Shown: positions 1 through 7,679 of the stretch, in pieces
Layout: every line of letters begins with the position of its first letter
How positions within the stretch are numbered: position 1 is the stretch's first letter
Assembly (NCBI GenBank): GCA_014381785.1
Contig: JACNKZ010000047.1
Span: forward strand, 1 to 38,564
Direction of reading: 5' to 3'
DNA: 38,564 bases
DNA from: Kiritimatiellota bacterium
GTDB taxonomy: Bacteria; Verrucomicrobiota; Kiritimatiellia; Kiritimatiellales; Tichowtungiaceae
The notes under the pieces: generated by a model
Database searches by the model: none
Told to the model about the DNA's origin: nothing
Seen by the model: the letters and a program-made list of their open reading frames with translations, nothing else
Program-made: the position numbers and the translations under genes

Positions 1-621
1 GACTGTCTGGTGGTGAGCAATACGGCGCTGTGGTACGGCGGCGGGCTTTACGGCGGCAATGCGATCCGTTGCGAATTTAAGGAAAACACGGCGCGCCGCT
101 CCGGCGGGGCGGCGAGTCATGCGCGGCTGGGCAGTTGTGTGCTGGCCTATAACCGGGCCGGACGTTTCGGCGGCGGCGCGCAGCGCAGCGAGTTGTTTAA
201 CTGCACGGTGGCGCACAACCGCGCCGAGGAGATGGGCGGCGGCACCGCATTCGGCGCGGCTCAGAACACCGCGATTCACCACAACCAGACGCTGCTGGGA
301 AATCACAATTATTATGAGACAGAGATGACGTATTCGAGCAGCTGGCCGAAGCCGAAGGGGCAGGGCAATATCGGCGGCGAGCCGGGCTTCAAGAACAGCG
401 ACGCCGGCGTCTTTACTCTGCAGCACAGCTCCCCGATGATCGATCAGGGAACCGACACCTTTCTGGCGGCGGATCGTTCCGGCCGGCCGCGGGTTCTGGA
501 CGGAAACAACAATGGCCATGCCCGCGCGGACATCGGTGCGTTTGAGTTTGTCCACTCAAAAGCGGACAGTGACGGCAACGGGGTTCTCGACCTGAACGAG
601 TCCTCGCCAGCCGGGCCGTGA
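1..621 (+). CDS. Beta-helix surface protein, 3' end only (choice-of-anchor-Q type C-terminus)
   Basis: The reading frame is open from base 1, so the gene starts outside the window; about 206 residues are visible. The first two thirds are Gly/Asn-rich short repeats (GGGLYGGN, SGGAASHARL, GGGAQRSELFNCTV) typical of right-handed parallel beta-helix (pectin-lyase-like) proteins. Then comes a segment of the form SPMIDQGTDT...DRSGRPRVLDG...ADIGAFEF, which matches the conserved end of choice-of-anchor-Q proteins. It closes with an Asp/Asn-rich stretch (ADSDGNGVLDLNE) that looks like a calcium-binding or thrombospondin-type-3-like motif. Such proteins are normally exported and bind or cleave polysaccharide, or act as adhesins. 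No catalytic residues can be assigned from the fragment. The stop is TGA at 619-621. The substrate and any anchoring mechanism are unknown. Confidence 0.75.
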   Translation, partial: DCLVVSNTALWYGGGLYGGNAIRCEFKENTARRSGGAASHARLGSCVLAYNRAGRFGGGAQRSELFNCTVAHNRAEEMGGGTAFGAAQNTAIHHNQTLLGNHNYYETEMTYSSSWPKPKGQGNIGGEPGFKNSDAGVFTLQHSSPMIDQGTDTFLAADRSGRPRVLDGNNNGHARADIGAFEFVHSKADSDGNGVLDLNESSPAGP

Positions 622-658
622 GCTTCCCCGAAGCGCGGCGCGAAGGCGCTTCCGTGGC

Positions 659-686
659 TTGACACCCTAGTGTGCTCTGATAGCAT
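659..686 (+). promoter_or_regulatory. Candidate sigma70-type promoter for ppdK
   Basis: A perfect TTGACA hexamer lies at 659-664. After 16 bases comes TAGCAT at 681-686, which matches the -10 consensus at 4 of 6 positions. It sits in the 143-base gap before ppdK and would start transcription about 70 bases ahead of the gene. This is a sequence match only; the -10 box is weak. Confidence 0.4.
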
Positions 687-764
687 TGCGCCTCTTTTTT
701 CGGAGAGAAAAACGCATTAGACGCTCCGTGCAATTTGAGGAGCGCAAACTAAAGGAGAGACCTG

Positions 765-3521
765 ATGGCGAAGAATAAGCAGTACGTGTATTTCTACGGA
801 TTTGGAAAAGAAAACACTGAAGGTGACAGCACGATGAAGGCCGTGCTCGGCGGCAAAGGTGCCAACCTGGCAGAAATGTCTAATGCCAATATTCCCGTCC
901 CTCCCGGATTTACCGTTTCCACCGAAGCCTGCGCCTGCTACAGTAAAAACGGCGGCCGCTATCCGCAGGGGATGGAAGACCAACTCAAAAAAACCTTGAG
1001 CAAGCTCGAAAAACTGATGGGTAAAAAACTCGGTGATGCCAACGATCCACTGCTCGTTTCTGTCCGCTCGGGCGCCGCGGTTTCCATGCCCGGTATGATG
1101 GACACCGTTCTCAACCTCGGCTTGACTGACAAATCCGTTCACGGCTTCATCAAGCAGACCGGCAACGAGCGCACCGCATGGGACTGCTACCGTCGCTTCA
1201 TCGATATGTTCGGTAACGTGGTGATGGGTCCATACACCGGACTGACTCACGAGGACTTCGAAGCGGAGCTCGAAAAACTCAAGAAGAAGTACAAAGCCAA
1301 AGACGATACCGATCTGTCGGCCGATCAACTCAAAGAACTCGTCGATATTTACAAAAAAGTTTATCTCAAAAAGGTTAAAAAACCGTTCCCGCAGGATCCG
1401 ATGCAGCAGCTCGATCTCTCCATTCGCGCCGTCTTCGGTTCGTGGAATTCTGAGCGTGCTGAGAAATACCGCCAGATCAACAAGATCACCGGTTTGCTCG
1501 GCACCGCGGTCAATGTTTGCACAATGGTTTTCGGTAACATGGGCCAAGAGTCCGGTACCGGGGTGGCTTTCACCCGCGACGGCGGAACCGGTCACAGCGA
1601 CCCGATGGGTGAATACCTCATCAACGCGCAGGGCGAAGACGTGGTGGCGGGTATCCGTACCCCGAAAGACCTCAAAGACATGCCGAAAGAAAAATCGGCA
1701 GTCTGGAAAAAAGCCCACGCCGATCTCACCAAGATTATGGCCCGCCTCGAAAAGCACTATAAATACCCGCAGGACGTGGAGTTCACTGTGCAGGAAGGCA
1801 AGCTCTGGATGCTCCAGACCCGTAACGCCAAACGCACCGGTCTGGCGGGTGTCCGCTGGGCGGTCGAAATGGCCACCGGCGAAGATGTATTTACCGGCGC
1901 AAAGCTCACCAAGGTGCTGACGCAAAAAGAGGCGTTGATGACCCTATCCGGCGAAGACCTTGAGCAATTGCTCTTCCCGATCTTCGACATTGCGGCTGAG
2001 AAAAAAGCCAAACTCATCACCACCGCTCTTCCGGCCGGCCCGGGCGCCGCGGTGGGTCAGATCGTCTTTGATGCCAAAGATGCGGAGGCTGCGGTCGCGA
2101 AAAACCCGAACGCCAAAGTGGTGCTCGTGCGTCACGAAACGAGCCCCGAAGACGTCGGCGGCATGTGGGCCGCGCAGGGCGTTCTCACCTCGACCGGCGG
2201 CATGACCTCCCACGCGGCGGTTGTGGCTCGCGGCTGGGGTAAGTGCTGCATCTGCGGCGCAGGCAACCTGATCATCGACTACAAAAAGCAAACGGTTACG
2301 GTGGGTAAGAAGACCTACAAAGCCGGTGACTGGCTGAGTCTCAACGGTTCGACCGGCAGAGTGTACGAAGGTCAGATCGTCACCCAGGTCAGCCCCGTTG
2401 TGGCCGGTGTGGTTGAAGGAACCGCCGCCGCTAAAAAAGATCCGATCTTTAAAATGTACGATCTGGTTTCTCAGTGGTCGGACGCCAATCGCAAGATCAA
2501 CGTGCGCACCAACGCCGACACCCCAAAAGATGCCGCCGCCGCCCGTTCATTCGGTGCGGAAGGAATCGGCCTCTGCCGGACCGAGCACATGTTCTTCGAA
2601 GGCGACCGCATCTGGGCAATCCGCGAGTTCATCCTCGCCGAGGACGCAACGGGCCGCAAAGCCGCGCTGGCCAAACTGCTGAAACATCAGCAGAAGGACT
2701 TCGAGGGCATCTTCAAAGCCATGGACGGCCTGCCGGTGACGGTTCGCCTGCTTGACCCGCCGCTGCACGAGTTTGTGCCGCATACCGCGACGGACCAGAA
2801 AGAAATGGCCAAACGTCTCGGCGTACCGGTTAAAAAGGTTGCGGACCGCGTCAAACAGTTGCACGAGTTTAACCCGATGCTCGGACACCGCGGTTGCCGC
2901 CTGTCGGTCACCTATCCTGAGCTGTGCGTGATGCAGACCACCGCGATTATCGCGGCCGCCTGCAAGGTCGCCAAAGCCAAGAAAAAGGTCAAAGTGCTTC
3001 CGGAAATCATGATTCCGCTCGTCGGAACCAAAGCCGAGCTCGACTTCCTCGAACAGATCGCCCGTGCGACTGCTGAAGAGGTTATCAAGAAGTCCGGCGT
3101 GGCTCTGAAGTATATGATCGGCACCATGATTGAAATCCCGCGCGCGGCGCTGACCGCCGATGAGATCGCCGAGACCGCTGAGTTCTTCAGCTTCGGAACC
3201 AACGACCTCACACAGATGACCTTCGGGTTCAGCCGCGACGACATTGGAACCTTCCTGCCGGATTACCTGCAGGAAAAACTTCTGCCGTCCGATCCCTTCC
3301 AGCACATTGACCAGTCCGGCGTCGGCCAGCTCATCAAAATGGGTGTGGAACGCGGCCGCTCGACCCGACCCGACCTCAAGTGCGGAATCTGCGGCGAGCA
3401 TGGCGGTGATCCCAAGAGTGTTAAGTTCTGCTGTAAAGTGGGCCTCAACTATGTGAGCTGTTCACCATTCCGTGTGCCGATCGCCCGTTTGGCTGCCGCG
3501 CAGGCCGCCATTCAGGGGTAA
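765..3521 (+). CDS. ppdK: Pyruvate, phosphate dikinase
   Basis: This 918-residue enzyme interconverts pyruvate + ATP + Pi with phosphoenolpyruvate + AMP + PPi. It can run gluconeogenically or as a PPi-linked glycolytic step. The order is the normal one: an N-terminal ATP-grasp nucleotide-binding domain (GGKGANLAEM near the start), a central swivelling phosphohistidine domain with GGMTSHAAVVARG (catalytic His at residue 483), and a C-terminal PEP-binding barrel ending in CGICGEHGGDP (catalytic Cys at 876). All catalytic motifs are intact. The length is slightly above the usual 870-900. The ATG is preceded by AAAGGAGAG at 751-759, a strong ribosome-binding site. The gene is monocistronic, with a candidate promoter upstream and a clear intrinsic terminator downstream. 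No partner regulatory kinase/phosphatase gene is in view. Confidence 0.97.
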   Translation: MAKNKQYVYFYGFGKENTEGDSTMKAVLGGKGANLAEMSNANIPVPPGFTVSTEACACYSKNGGRYPQGMEDQLKKTLSKLEKLMGKKLGDANDPLLVSVRSGAAVSMPGMMDTVLNLGLTDKSVHGFIKQTGNERTAWDCYRRFIDMFGNVVMGPYTGLTHEDFEAELEKLKKKYKAKDDTDLSADQLKELVDIYKKVYLKKVKKPFPQDPMQQLDLSIRAVFGSWNSERAEKYRQINKITGLLGTAVNVCTMVFGNMGQESGTGVAFTRDGGTGHSDPMGEYLINAQGEDVVAGIRTPKDLKDMPKEKSAVWKKAHADLTKIMARLEKHYKYPQDVEFTVQEGKLWMLQTRNAKRTGLAGVRWAVEMATGEDVFTGAKLTKVLTQKEALMTLSGEDLEQLLFPIFDIAAEKKAKLITTALPAGPGAAVGQIVFDAKDAEAAVAKNPNAKVVLVRHETSPEDVGGMWAAQGVLTSTGGMTSHAAVVARGWGKCCICGAGNLIIDYKKQTVTVGKKTYKAGDWLSLNGSTGRVYEGQIVTQVSPVVAGVVEGTAAAKKDPIFKMYDLVSQWSDANRKINVRTNADTPKDAAAARSFGAEGIGLCRTEHMFFEGDRIWAIREFILAEDATGRKAALAKLLKHQQKDFEGIFKAMDGLPVTVRLLDPPLHEFVPHTATDQKEMAKRLGVPVKKVADRVKQLHEFNPMLGHRGCRLSVTYPELCVMQTTAIIAAACKVAKAKKKVKVLPEIMIPLVGTKAELDFLEQIARATAEEVIKKSGVALKYMIGTMIEIPRAALTADEIAETAEFFSFGTNDLTQMTFGFSRDDIGTFLPDYLQEKLLPSDPFQHIDQSGVGQLIKMGVERGRSTRPDLKCGICGEHGGDPKSVKFCCKVGLNYVSCSPFRVPIARLAAAQAAIQG

Positions 3522-3548
3522 CATCCGGACCGGCAACGGCTCTGCAAA

Positions 3549-3577
3549 AGCGCCCCGAAGGTTTTCGGGGCGCTTTT
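3549..3577 (+). terminator. Intrinsic terminator of ppdK
   Basis: CGCCCCGAA (3551-3559) pairs perfectly with TTCGGGGCG (3564-3572) around a GGTT loop, and is followed by a T-rich run. It lies 27 bases after the ppdK stop. Confidence 0.9.
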
Positions 3578-3580
3578 CTT

Positions 3581-3597
3581 TTTCCAAGGTTTGGAAA
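3581..3597. repeat. Dispersed palindrome TTTCCAA-N3-TTGGAAA (single copy)
   Basis: Perfect 17-base palindrome with spacer GGT, directly after the ppdK terminator and about 70 bases before the sigma-factor gene. It belongs to the same repeat family as the copies near 4783, 12852, 20051, 31387 and 38420. Confidence 0.85.
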
Positions 3598-3666
3598 CTC
3601 TGCTAGAAAGGGCATCCGAACCCAGACGTATTAAGGCAAAAGTTTACAAGGGTTGGAAAAAACGCA

Positions 3667-4269
3667 ATGGCAGAGAACCCCGCAGCAAAAAAACGGCCTG
3701 AGCTGAACGAAACCGATCTGGTCCGTCGCGCACAGCTGGATGATATGTCTGCTTATGAAGAGCTCATCCGGCGCTATTACGACAGAATCTACGGGCTGGT
3801 CTACGGCATGGTCAGTAGCCGCGAGGATGCCGAGGATGTGACGCAGGAGGTTTTTGTGAAGGCCTGGAAGGCACTGGCGCATTTTCGCGAACAGGCCAGC
3901 TTCTACACCTGGATTTATCGCATTGCCATTAACCGCGCCATCAATTTTCGCAAACGGCGCAATCGCCGTAAAACCGTGCAGTTTGAGGAGTTCGATCCCG
4001 ACATTAAGCAGGCGGAGTCCTATAAGGAGTTTTCCAGCAAAGGATCTGTACTGCGGAAAATGAGTCTGAGAGAGTTTCAGAAAAAAATGAACGAAGCGCT
4101 GCTGACCCTGTCGGATAAACACAGAGCGGTGGTCATACTGCACGATGTACAGGGACTGCCCCATGCGGAGATCGCCGGCATTGTGGGGTGTTCCGAAGGG
4201 ACCGTTCGCTCTAGACTGTTCTATGCTCGCAAACGGCTGCAGGCGGAATTGGCGGAATTTGAAGTATGA
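3667..4269 (+). CDS. ECF-type RNA polymerase sigma factor
   Basis: This 200-residue protein has the two domains of an extracytoplasmic-function sigma-70 factor. Sigma region 2 lies at about residues 20-95 (YEELIRRYYDRIYGL, then REDAEDVTQEVFVKAWKAL, then FYTWIYRIAINRAINFRKRR). Region 4 lies at about 140-195 (LTLSDKHRAVVILHDVQGLPHAEIA, a helix-turn-helix ending GTVRSRLFYARKRL). It would direct RNA polymerase to a specific set of promoters, usually envelope or stress genes. The next gene starts within its stop codon (ATGA overlap at 4266-4269), so the pair is translationally coupled. ATG at 3667 is the first Met of the conserved protein; the ribosome-binding site is weak. The target promoters cannot be named from this window. 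Confidence 0.93.
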   Translation: MAENPAAKKRPELNETDLVRRAQLDDMSAYEELIRRYYDRIYGLVYGMVSSREDAEDVTQEVFVKAWKALAHFREQASFYTWIYRIAINRAINFRKRRNRRKTVQFEEFDPDIKQAESYKEFSSKGSVLRKMSLREFQKKMNEALLTLSDKHRAVVILHDVQGLPHAEIAGIVGCSEGTVRSRLFYARKRLQAELAEFEV

Positions 4270-4682
4270 GCAAAAAACCCCCAGAGACTCCCGAGATCGA
4301 CATGGCCCGATTATTGTCGTTGAAGGCGTTCGAGCATCCCGATGCGGAACGCGTTGAAAAAAACATTCAAAGCACCCTGCAGGCGGTGCGTGCGGCACAC
4401 CATCAGCCGTCGCTCCATTTCTTTCCCGATAAGAGTCTGGCGTGGATGTTTGCTCAGCCGCGCTATGGAATTGCCGCGCTGTTTGTCCTCTTTCTCGGGC
4501 TGCACGTGATGCAGCGATCGATGCCGACGGAGTCGGTTGGTTCCGGGGCCATTGTGGAAGAGCCGGGCGCGGAGCTTGATCTGGCGAGCATGGTTGACAC
4601 CAATGTATCGCCCTCGATGGCTATGCCTGCTGTTCGGCCGGCCTATTCTTCACTGGCTAAGCCGCTCTCGTTTACTGAATAA
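4266..4682 (+). CDS. Small single-pass membrane protein coupled to the ECF sigma factor (possible anti-sigma partner)
   Basis: 138 residues. A charged N-terminal cytoplasmic part (1-60) is followed by one hydrophobic segment at about 67-83 (YGIAALFVLFLGLHVM) and a Ser/Pro/Met-rich C-terminal tail of about 55 residues that would lie outside the cytoplasm. Position, topology and ATGA coupling to the sigma gene are what one expects of an anti-sigma factor. However, there is no recognisable zinc-binding anti-sigma motif (no HxxxCxxC), and no cysteines at all. The role as sigma regulator is therefore an inference from context only. It ends 31 bases from the convergent rsmA gene. Confidence 0.7.
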   Translation: MSKKPPETPEIDMARLLSLKAFEHPDAERVEKNIQSTLQAVRAAHHQPSLHFFPDKSLAWMFAQPRYGIAALFVLFLGLHVMQRSMPTESVGSGAIVEEPGAELDLASMVDTNVSPSMAMPAVRPAYSSLAKPLSFTE

Positions 4683-4713
4683 CGTTCGCATCTCGCAGAC
4701 CGGCTGTGAAATT

Positions 4714-5574
4714 TCAATCCGCCAGCCGGACCCACTGCTCGATTGTAATCTGCTCCGGGCGCATCGCCGGATCGATGCCGGCTTTTTCCAACCCTTGGAA
4801 AAATTCCGGCAGGTTTTTCCGAAGGTTGGAACCGATCTGCTTGCGGCGCTGAGTGAACGTTGTTTTGACCAGCCGTTTGAAGCGGTCGTAGTCCGCCACA
4901 TCTGCCAGCGGCGCGGAGCGCTTTTCAAAACGGACCACCGCCGACCACACCTTGGGCGCGGGCATAAAACAGTTCGGGCTGACGTTCTTGATGTTCTTCA
5001 CCTCATAGTTCAGCTGGCTCCAGATTGCCAGCGGGCCGTACGCTTTGCTGCCGGGCTGCGCGGTGAGGCGGTCGGCCACTTCCTTCTGCACCATGAACAC
5101 CATCTTCTCCGGTAGCGGATTTGCTTCGAGTGCATTGACGATGAAACGGCTGCCGACCGAATAGGGCAGGTTGGCCACAATTTTATTCATCCCGCCGGAA
5201 AATAACTCAGACAGATTCACGTTCAGAACATCGTCCTCCAAAAGAACCACACCTTTAAAGGTATGGTTAATATGGCGGGCCATCGCCGGATCTTTTTCGA
5301 TGGCGGTCAGCGGCGCGCCGGTCGCCAGCAGCGCCTGCGTCAGCGCGCCGAGACCCGGCCCGATTTCAAGCAGGCGGTCTCCGTCTGAAATCTGAGCGGC
5401 ATCGACGATGATGCCGAGGATGTTGCCGTCGATGAGGTAGTTCTGTCCGAGCCCTTTGTTCGGCCGGTGGCCGAGAGAATCCAGTAACGAGCGGATAACA
5501 GAAGGAGACGTCAGGCGCGGAAGAGGGGTGCCGGAGTGTTGGAGTGCTGGAGTGCCGGAGGTTTCTTTTTTCAT
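4714..5574 (-). CDS. rsmA: 16S rRNA (adenine1518-N6/adenine1519-N6)-dimethyltransferase
   Basis: RsmA/KsgA dimethylates two adjacent adenines in the 3' hairpin of 16S rRNA, a late 30S maturation step, using S-adenosylmethionine. Visible motifs are GQNYLID near the N-terminus, the SAM-binding LEIGPGLGALT, the acidic IEKD, the catalytic NLPYSV, and the C-terminal GIDPAMRPEQITIEQW. The ATG at 5574 is preferred because GGAG lies just upstream; an ATGATG at 5601 is in frame but lacks a site. The first 20 residues (SGTPALQHSGTPLPRL) are translated from a low-complexity GGAGTG-type repeat, so the N-terminus may be an extension. Near the C-terminus, residues FFQGLEK are encoded by a TTCCAA palindrome. 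It is last in the order surA-pdxA-rsmA, as in enterobacteria. Confidence 0.95.
   Translation of the reverse strand: MKKETSGTPALQHSGTPLPRLTSPSVIRSLLDSLGHRPNKGLGQNYLIDGNILGIIVDAAQISDGDRLLEIGPGLGALTQALLATGAPLTAIEKDPAMARHINHTFKGVVLLEDDVLNVNLSELFSGGMNKIVANLPYSVGSRFIVNALEANPLPEKMVFMVQKEVADRLTAQPGSKAYGPLAIWSQLNYEVKNIKNVSPNCFMPAPKVWSAVVRFEKRSAPLADVADYDRFKRLVKTTFTQRRKQIGSNLRKNLPEFFQGLEKAGIDPAMRPEQITIEQWVRLAD
4783..4831. repeat. Two TTCCAA-type palindromes 31 bp apart, inside rsmA
   Basis: Copy 1 (4783-4803) is a perfect 21-base palindrome with nine-base arms and spacer CCC, centre 4793. Copy 2 (4817-4831) is TTCCGA-AGG-TTGGAA with one mismatch, centre 4824. The centre-to-centre distance is 31. Both are read as part of the rsmA C-terminal coding sequence. 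Confidence 0.8.
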
Positions 5575-5581
5575 CACTCCA

Positions 5582-6568
5582 TTACTCCGCTGTTCCATCA
5601 TTCCGCGCTCGCTTCGCGAGCGCTATTGCCGTTTCGATGGCGGCGATCATGCTGCCGGAGTCGGCCTTGTCCTGTCCGGCAATGTTGAAGGCGGTGCCGT
5701 GGTCGGGCGAGGTGCGGATGATGGGCAGGCCGACCGTCCAGTTTACGCCGCAATCAAACGCATGCATTTTTAGCGGGCCGAGGCCTTGATCGTGATACAT
5801 CGCCACAACGGCATCGAAGGATCCCTGAAGCGCTTGGTAGAAAATGACGTCGGCGGGAACGGGGCCGATTGCGTTGAGGCCGCCGGCCCGGGCGGCCTCA
5901 ATGGCGGGGACGATGAGGTCTGCCTCCTCGGAGCCGAGTGCGCCGCCATCGCCCGCGTGCGGGTTGAGGCCGCAGACGCCGATGCGTCCATTCTCAACGC
6001 CGAGCTGGCCGAGCGCTTCGCCGGTCAGCTCAATGGCTTCCAGAACGGCGTCTTGGGTCAGGGCGTCGGCCACGTCGCGCAGCGGCAGGTGACGGGTGGC
6101 GAGCATCACGCGCAGTCCTTTGCCCATCAGCATCATGCCGTAGCGTTTGCAGCCGGTCATGGAGGCGATCATTTCGGTGTGGCCGGTCCAGGGGATGCCT
6201 GCGAGTTGCAGTCCCTCTTTACAGATGGGGGCGGTAACGATCGCGTCGAGCTCGCCCGCGAGGCAGCCCTGCACGCCGCGTTCGATGGCGGCAACGGCGA
6301 TCATCGAGGCTTCGGCGGTGATGGCCCCCGGCTCGGGCGGCCGCTCGGTGGCAACGTTCCAAACGGCTCGACCGGGCTCACCGGAGCCATTGGAACCTGG
6401 AAAAAGTTTTTCCGGGCCGATGAAGGTGAACTCGACGTCATTTTTCCCGCCGTCGCCAAGGCTATGGCGGGCACGCCAAACCTCGGAAGAAGCGGCCTTG
6501 AGGACGATTTCGGGGCCGATGCCGTTGATGTCGCCGCAGGTTAACCCGATTCGAATTTTATCCTTCAT
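5582..6568 (-). CDS. pdxA: 4-hydroxythreonine-4-phosphate dehydrogenase
   Basis: PdxA oxidises 4-phosphohydroxy-L-threonine in the DXP-dependent pyridoxal 5'-phosphate pathway. The 328-residue protein shows LTCGDINGIGPEIV at the N-terminus, GHTEM (metal-ligand His), HLPLRDVADAL, GLNPHAGDGG, VAMYHDQGLGPLK and RTSPDHGTAF, so all conserved blocks are present. The start at 6568 places Met directly before the conserved KIRIGLTCGD. The frame is open to 6628, but those 20 extra residues overlap the upstream gene and look unrelated. The segment after FTFIGPEK contains a short Gly/Ser-rich insertion. It is sandwiched between the SurA-like gene (46 bases) and rsmA (7 bases), so the three are probably co-transcribed. 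Its product PLP is the cofactor of the GlyA domain encoded further right. Confidence 0.95.
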   Translation of the reverse strand: MKDKIRIGLTCGDINGIGPEIVLKAASSEVWRARHSLGDGGKNDVEFTFIGPEKLFPGSNGSGEPGRAVWNVATERPPEPGAITAEASMIAVAAIERGVQGCLAGELDAIVTAPICKEGLQLAGIPWTGHTEMIASMTGCKRYGMMLMGKGLRVMLATRHLPLRDVADALTQDAVLEAIELTGEALGQLGVENGRIGVCGLNPHAGDGGALGSEEADLIVPAIEAARAGGLNAIGPVPADVIFYQALQGSFDAVVAMYHDQGLGPLKMHAFDCGVNWTVGLPIIRTSPDHGTAFNIAGQDKADSGSMIAAIETAIALAKRARNDGTAE

Positions 6569-6614
6569 AGGATTTGGGTCTTTCGGATGTAGGATTTCCG
6601 CGCCGCCGGCGCGG

Positions 6615-7574
6615 TTAGTAGCGTTCAATGTAATGGCGGGCGGTGAGGCGTTCGATCAGTTTGTCGTGCAGTCGTTCGCGCTCCTGTGCGGCTAGGTTTT
6701 GTTTGATCGGGTCGCGCACTTCTTCGAAGGGGACAGTTCCCTCTTCCTGCCGGCTTTCCACGTTGACGATGTAGAACACGTTGTTGTCTTCAATCAGCTC
6801 GCTGATTCCCCCGGCGGGTGTGTTTTGCAGTGCGGGGCGGAGGATCTCTTTGACGTCGGCCGGGTCGCGCCACGGGCTGAGCGAGGTGTCGCCTTCGGAA
6901 ACCTTTTCGGCCAGAGCGGCGAAGTCGGCGCCGTCACGCAGTTTTTGGAGAATATCTTCCACCTGCTTGCGTTTGACGGCCTGTTCTTCTTTGGTGGCCC
7001 CTTTGTTGATGAGGATAAAGCGGTATTTTACCCGGAAAGGGATGGCGAGTTCTTTTTCTCTGACGCGGTCATATTCCGCCCGAACGGCTTCGTCGGGGAT
7101 GCGGACCTTGCGGAGGACTTCCTGGCTGTAATACACTTGCATAACGAGCCGGTCGGTGATTTCTTCGCGCCATTCCTCAAGGGTCATGCGGCGTTCCGCC
7201 AGCGCCCGGTTAAACAGGGCGCGGTCGCCATCAAACCGATCACGGATGATGCTCTCCACCTCGTCGTCAATCACTTTGGGAGGCAGGGCCAGCTCCTGGC
7301 TTTTTGCCTCTTCCTGAATGAGGGCCTCTTCGATCAGTGTTTCGCGGCCCTGGATATGAAGTTGCTGCAGCTGTTGAACGAGCTCTTCGCCCTGATAGCG
7401 CTGCAAGAGCTGCTGAATGACCGGGGCGATGCTTTCGCGGATGTCGCCGTAGGTGATGATGCGGTTGTTGACGCGCGCGGCGTAGCCATCGATAGCCGTG
7501 ATAACCGGCTCGCTGTTGGTCTGCGCGAACAGAGTCGATGCGGCAAAAAGCAGAAGGATAAGTGACTTTTTCAT
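6615..7574 (-). CDS. surA: SurA-like periplasmic chaperone / parvulin-type peptidyl-prolyl isomerase
   Basis: 319 residues. It begins with a classic signal peptide (MKKSLILLLFAASTLFA, cleavage about residue 17), then a helical SurA-N-like region (about 25-160) rich in charged helices, then one parvulin-type domain (about 182-274; RVKYRFILINKG ... FAALAEKVSEGD ... GGISELIEDNNVFYIVNVESR), and a short C-terminal helix. The family escorts unfolded outer-membrane proteins through the periplasm, implying a two-membrane envelope. Only one isomerase domain is present, whereas E. coli SurA has two. It is first gene of the minus-strand order surA-pdxA-rsmA. It is divergent from era, with a 105-base gap. 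The name is given by domain layout plus synteny; a generic parvulin chaperone is the alternative. Confidence 0.85.
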   Translation of the reverse strand: MKKSLILLLFAASTLFAQTNSEPVITAIDGYAARVNNRIITYGDIRESIAPVIQQLLQRYQGEELVQQLQQLHIQGRETLIEEALIQEEAKSQELALPPKVIDDEVESIIRDRFDGDRALFNRALAERRMTLEEWREEITDRLVMQVYYSQEVLRKVRIPDEAVRAEYDRVREKELAIPFRVKYRFILINKGATKEEQAVKRKQVEDILQKLRDGADFAALAEKVSEGDTSLSPWRDPADVKEILRPALQNTPAGGISELIEDNNVFYIVNVESRQEEGTVPFEEVRDPIKQNLAAQERERLHDKLIERLTARHYIERY

Positions 7575-7679
7575 AGGTTATGCATTATGCGGAAAGGGGT
7601 GGGATTGTGCAATGGCTATTCAGGCGGCAACGCATTTTGTTCTGTGCGGGCGGAAGGCAACGTGGCATCCTGCGCGGCT

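Noticed and set aside
717-1925. Long open frame on the minus strand opposite ppdK
   Set aside because: It is the antisense shadow of a strongly conserved gene; the translation is compositionally odd (His/Phe/Val rich) and matches nothing recognisable.
3593-3630. Autoregulated ECF promoter starting with GGAAAC ahead of the sigma gene
   Set aside because: The GGAAAC is part of the palindrome and no convincing -10 element follows at the right distance.
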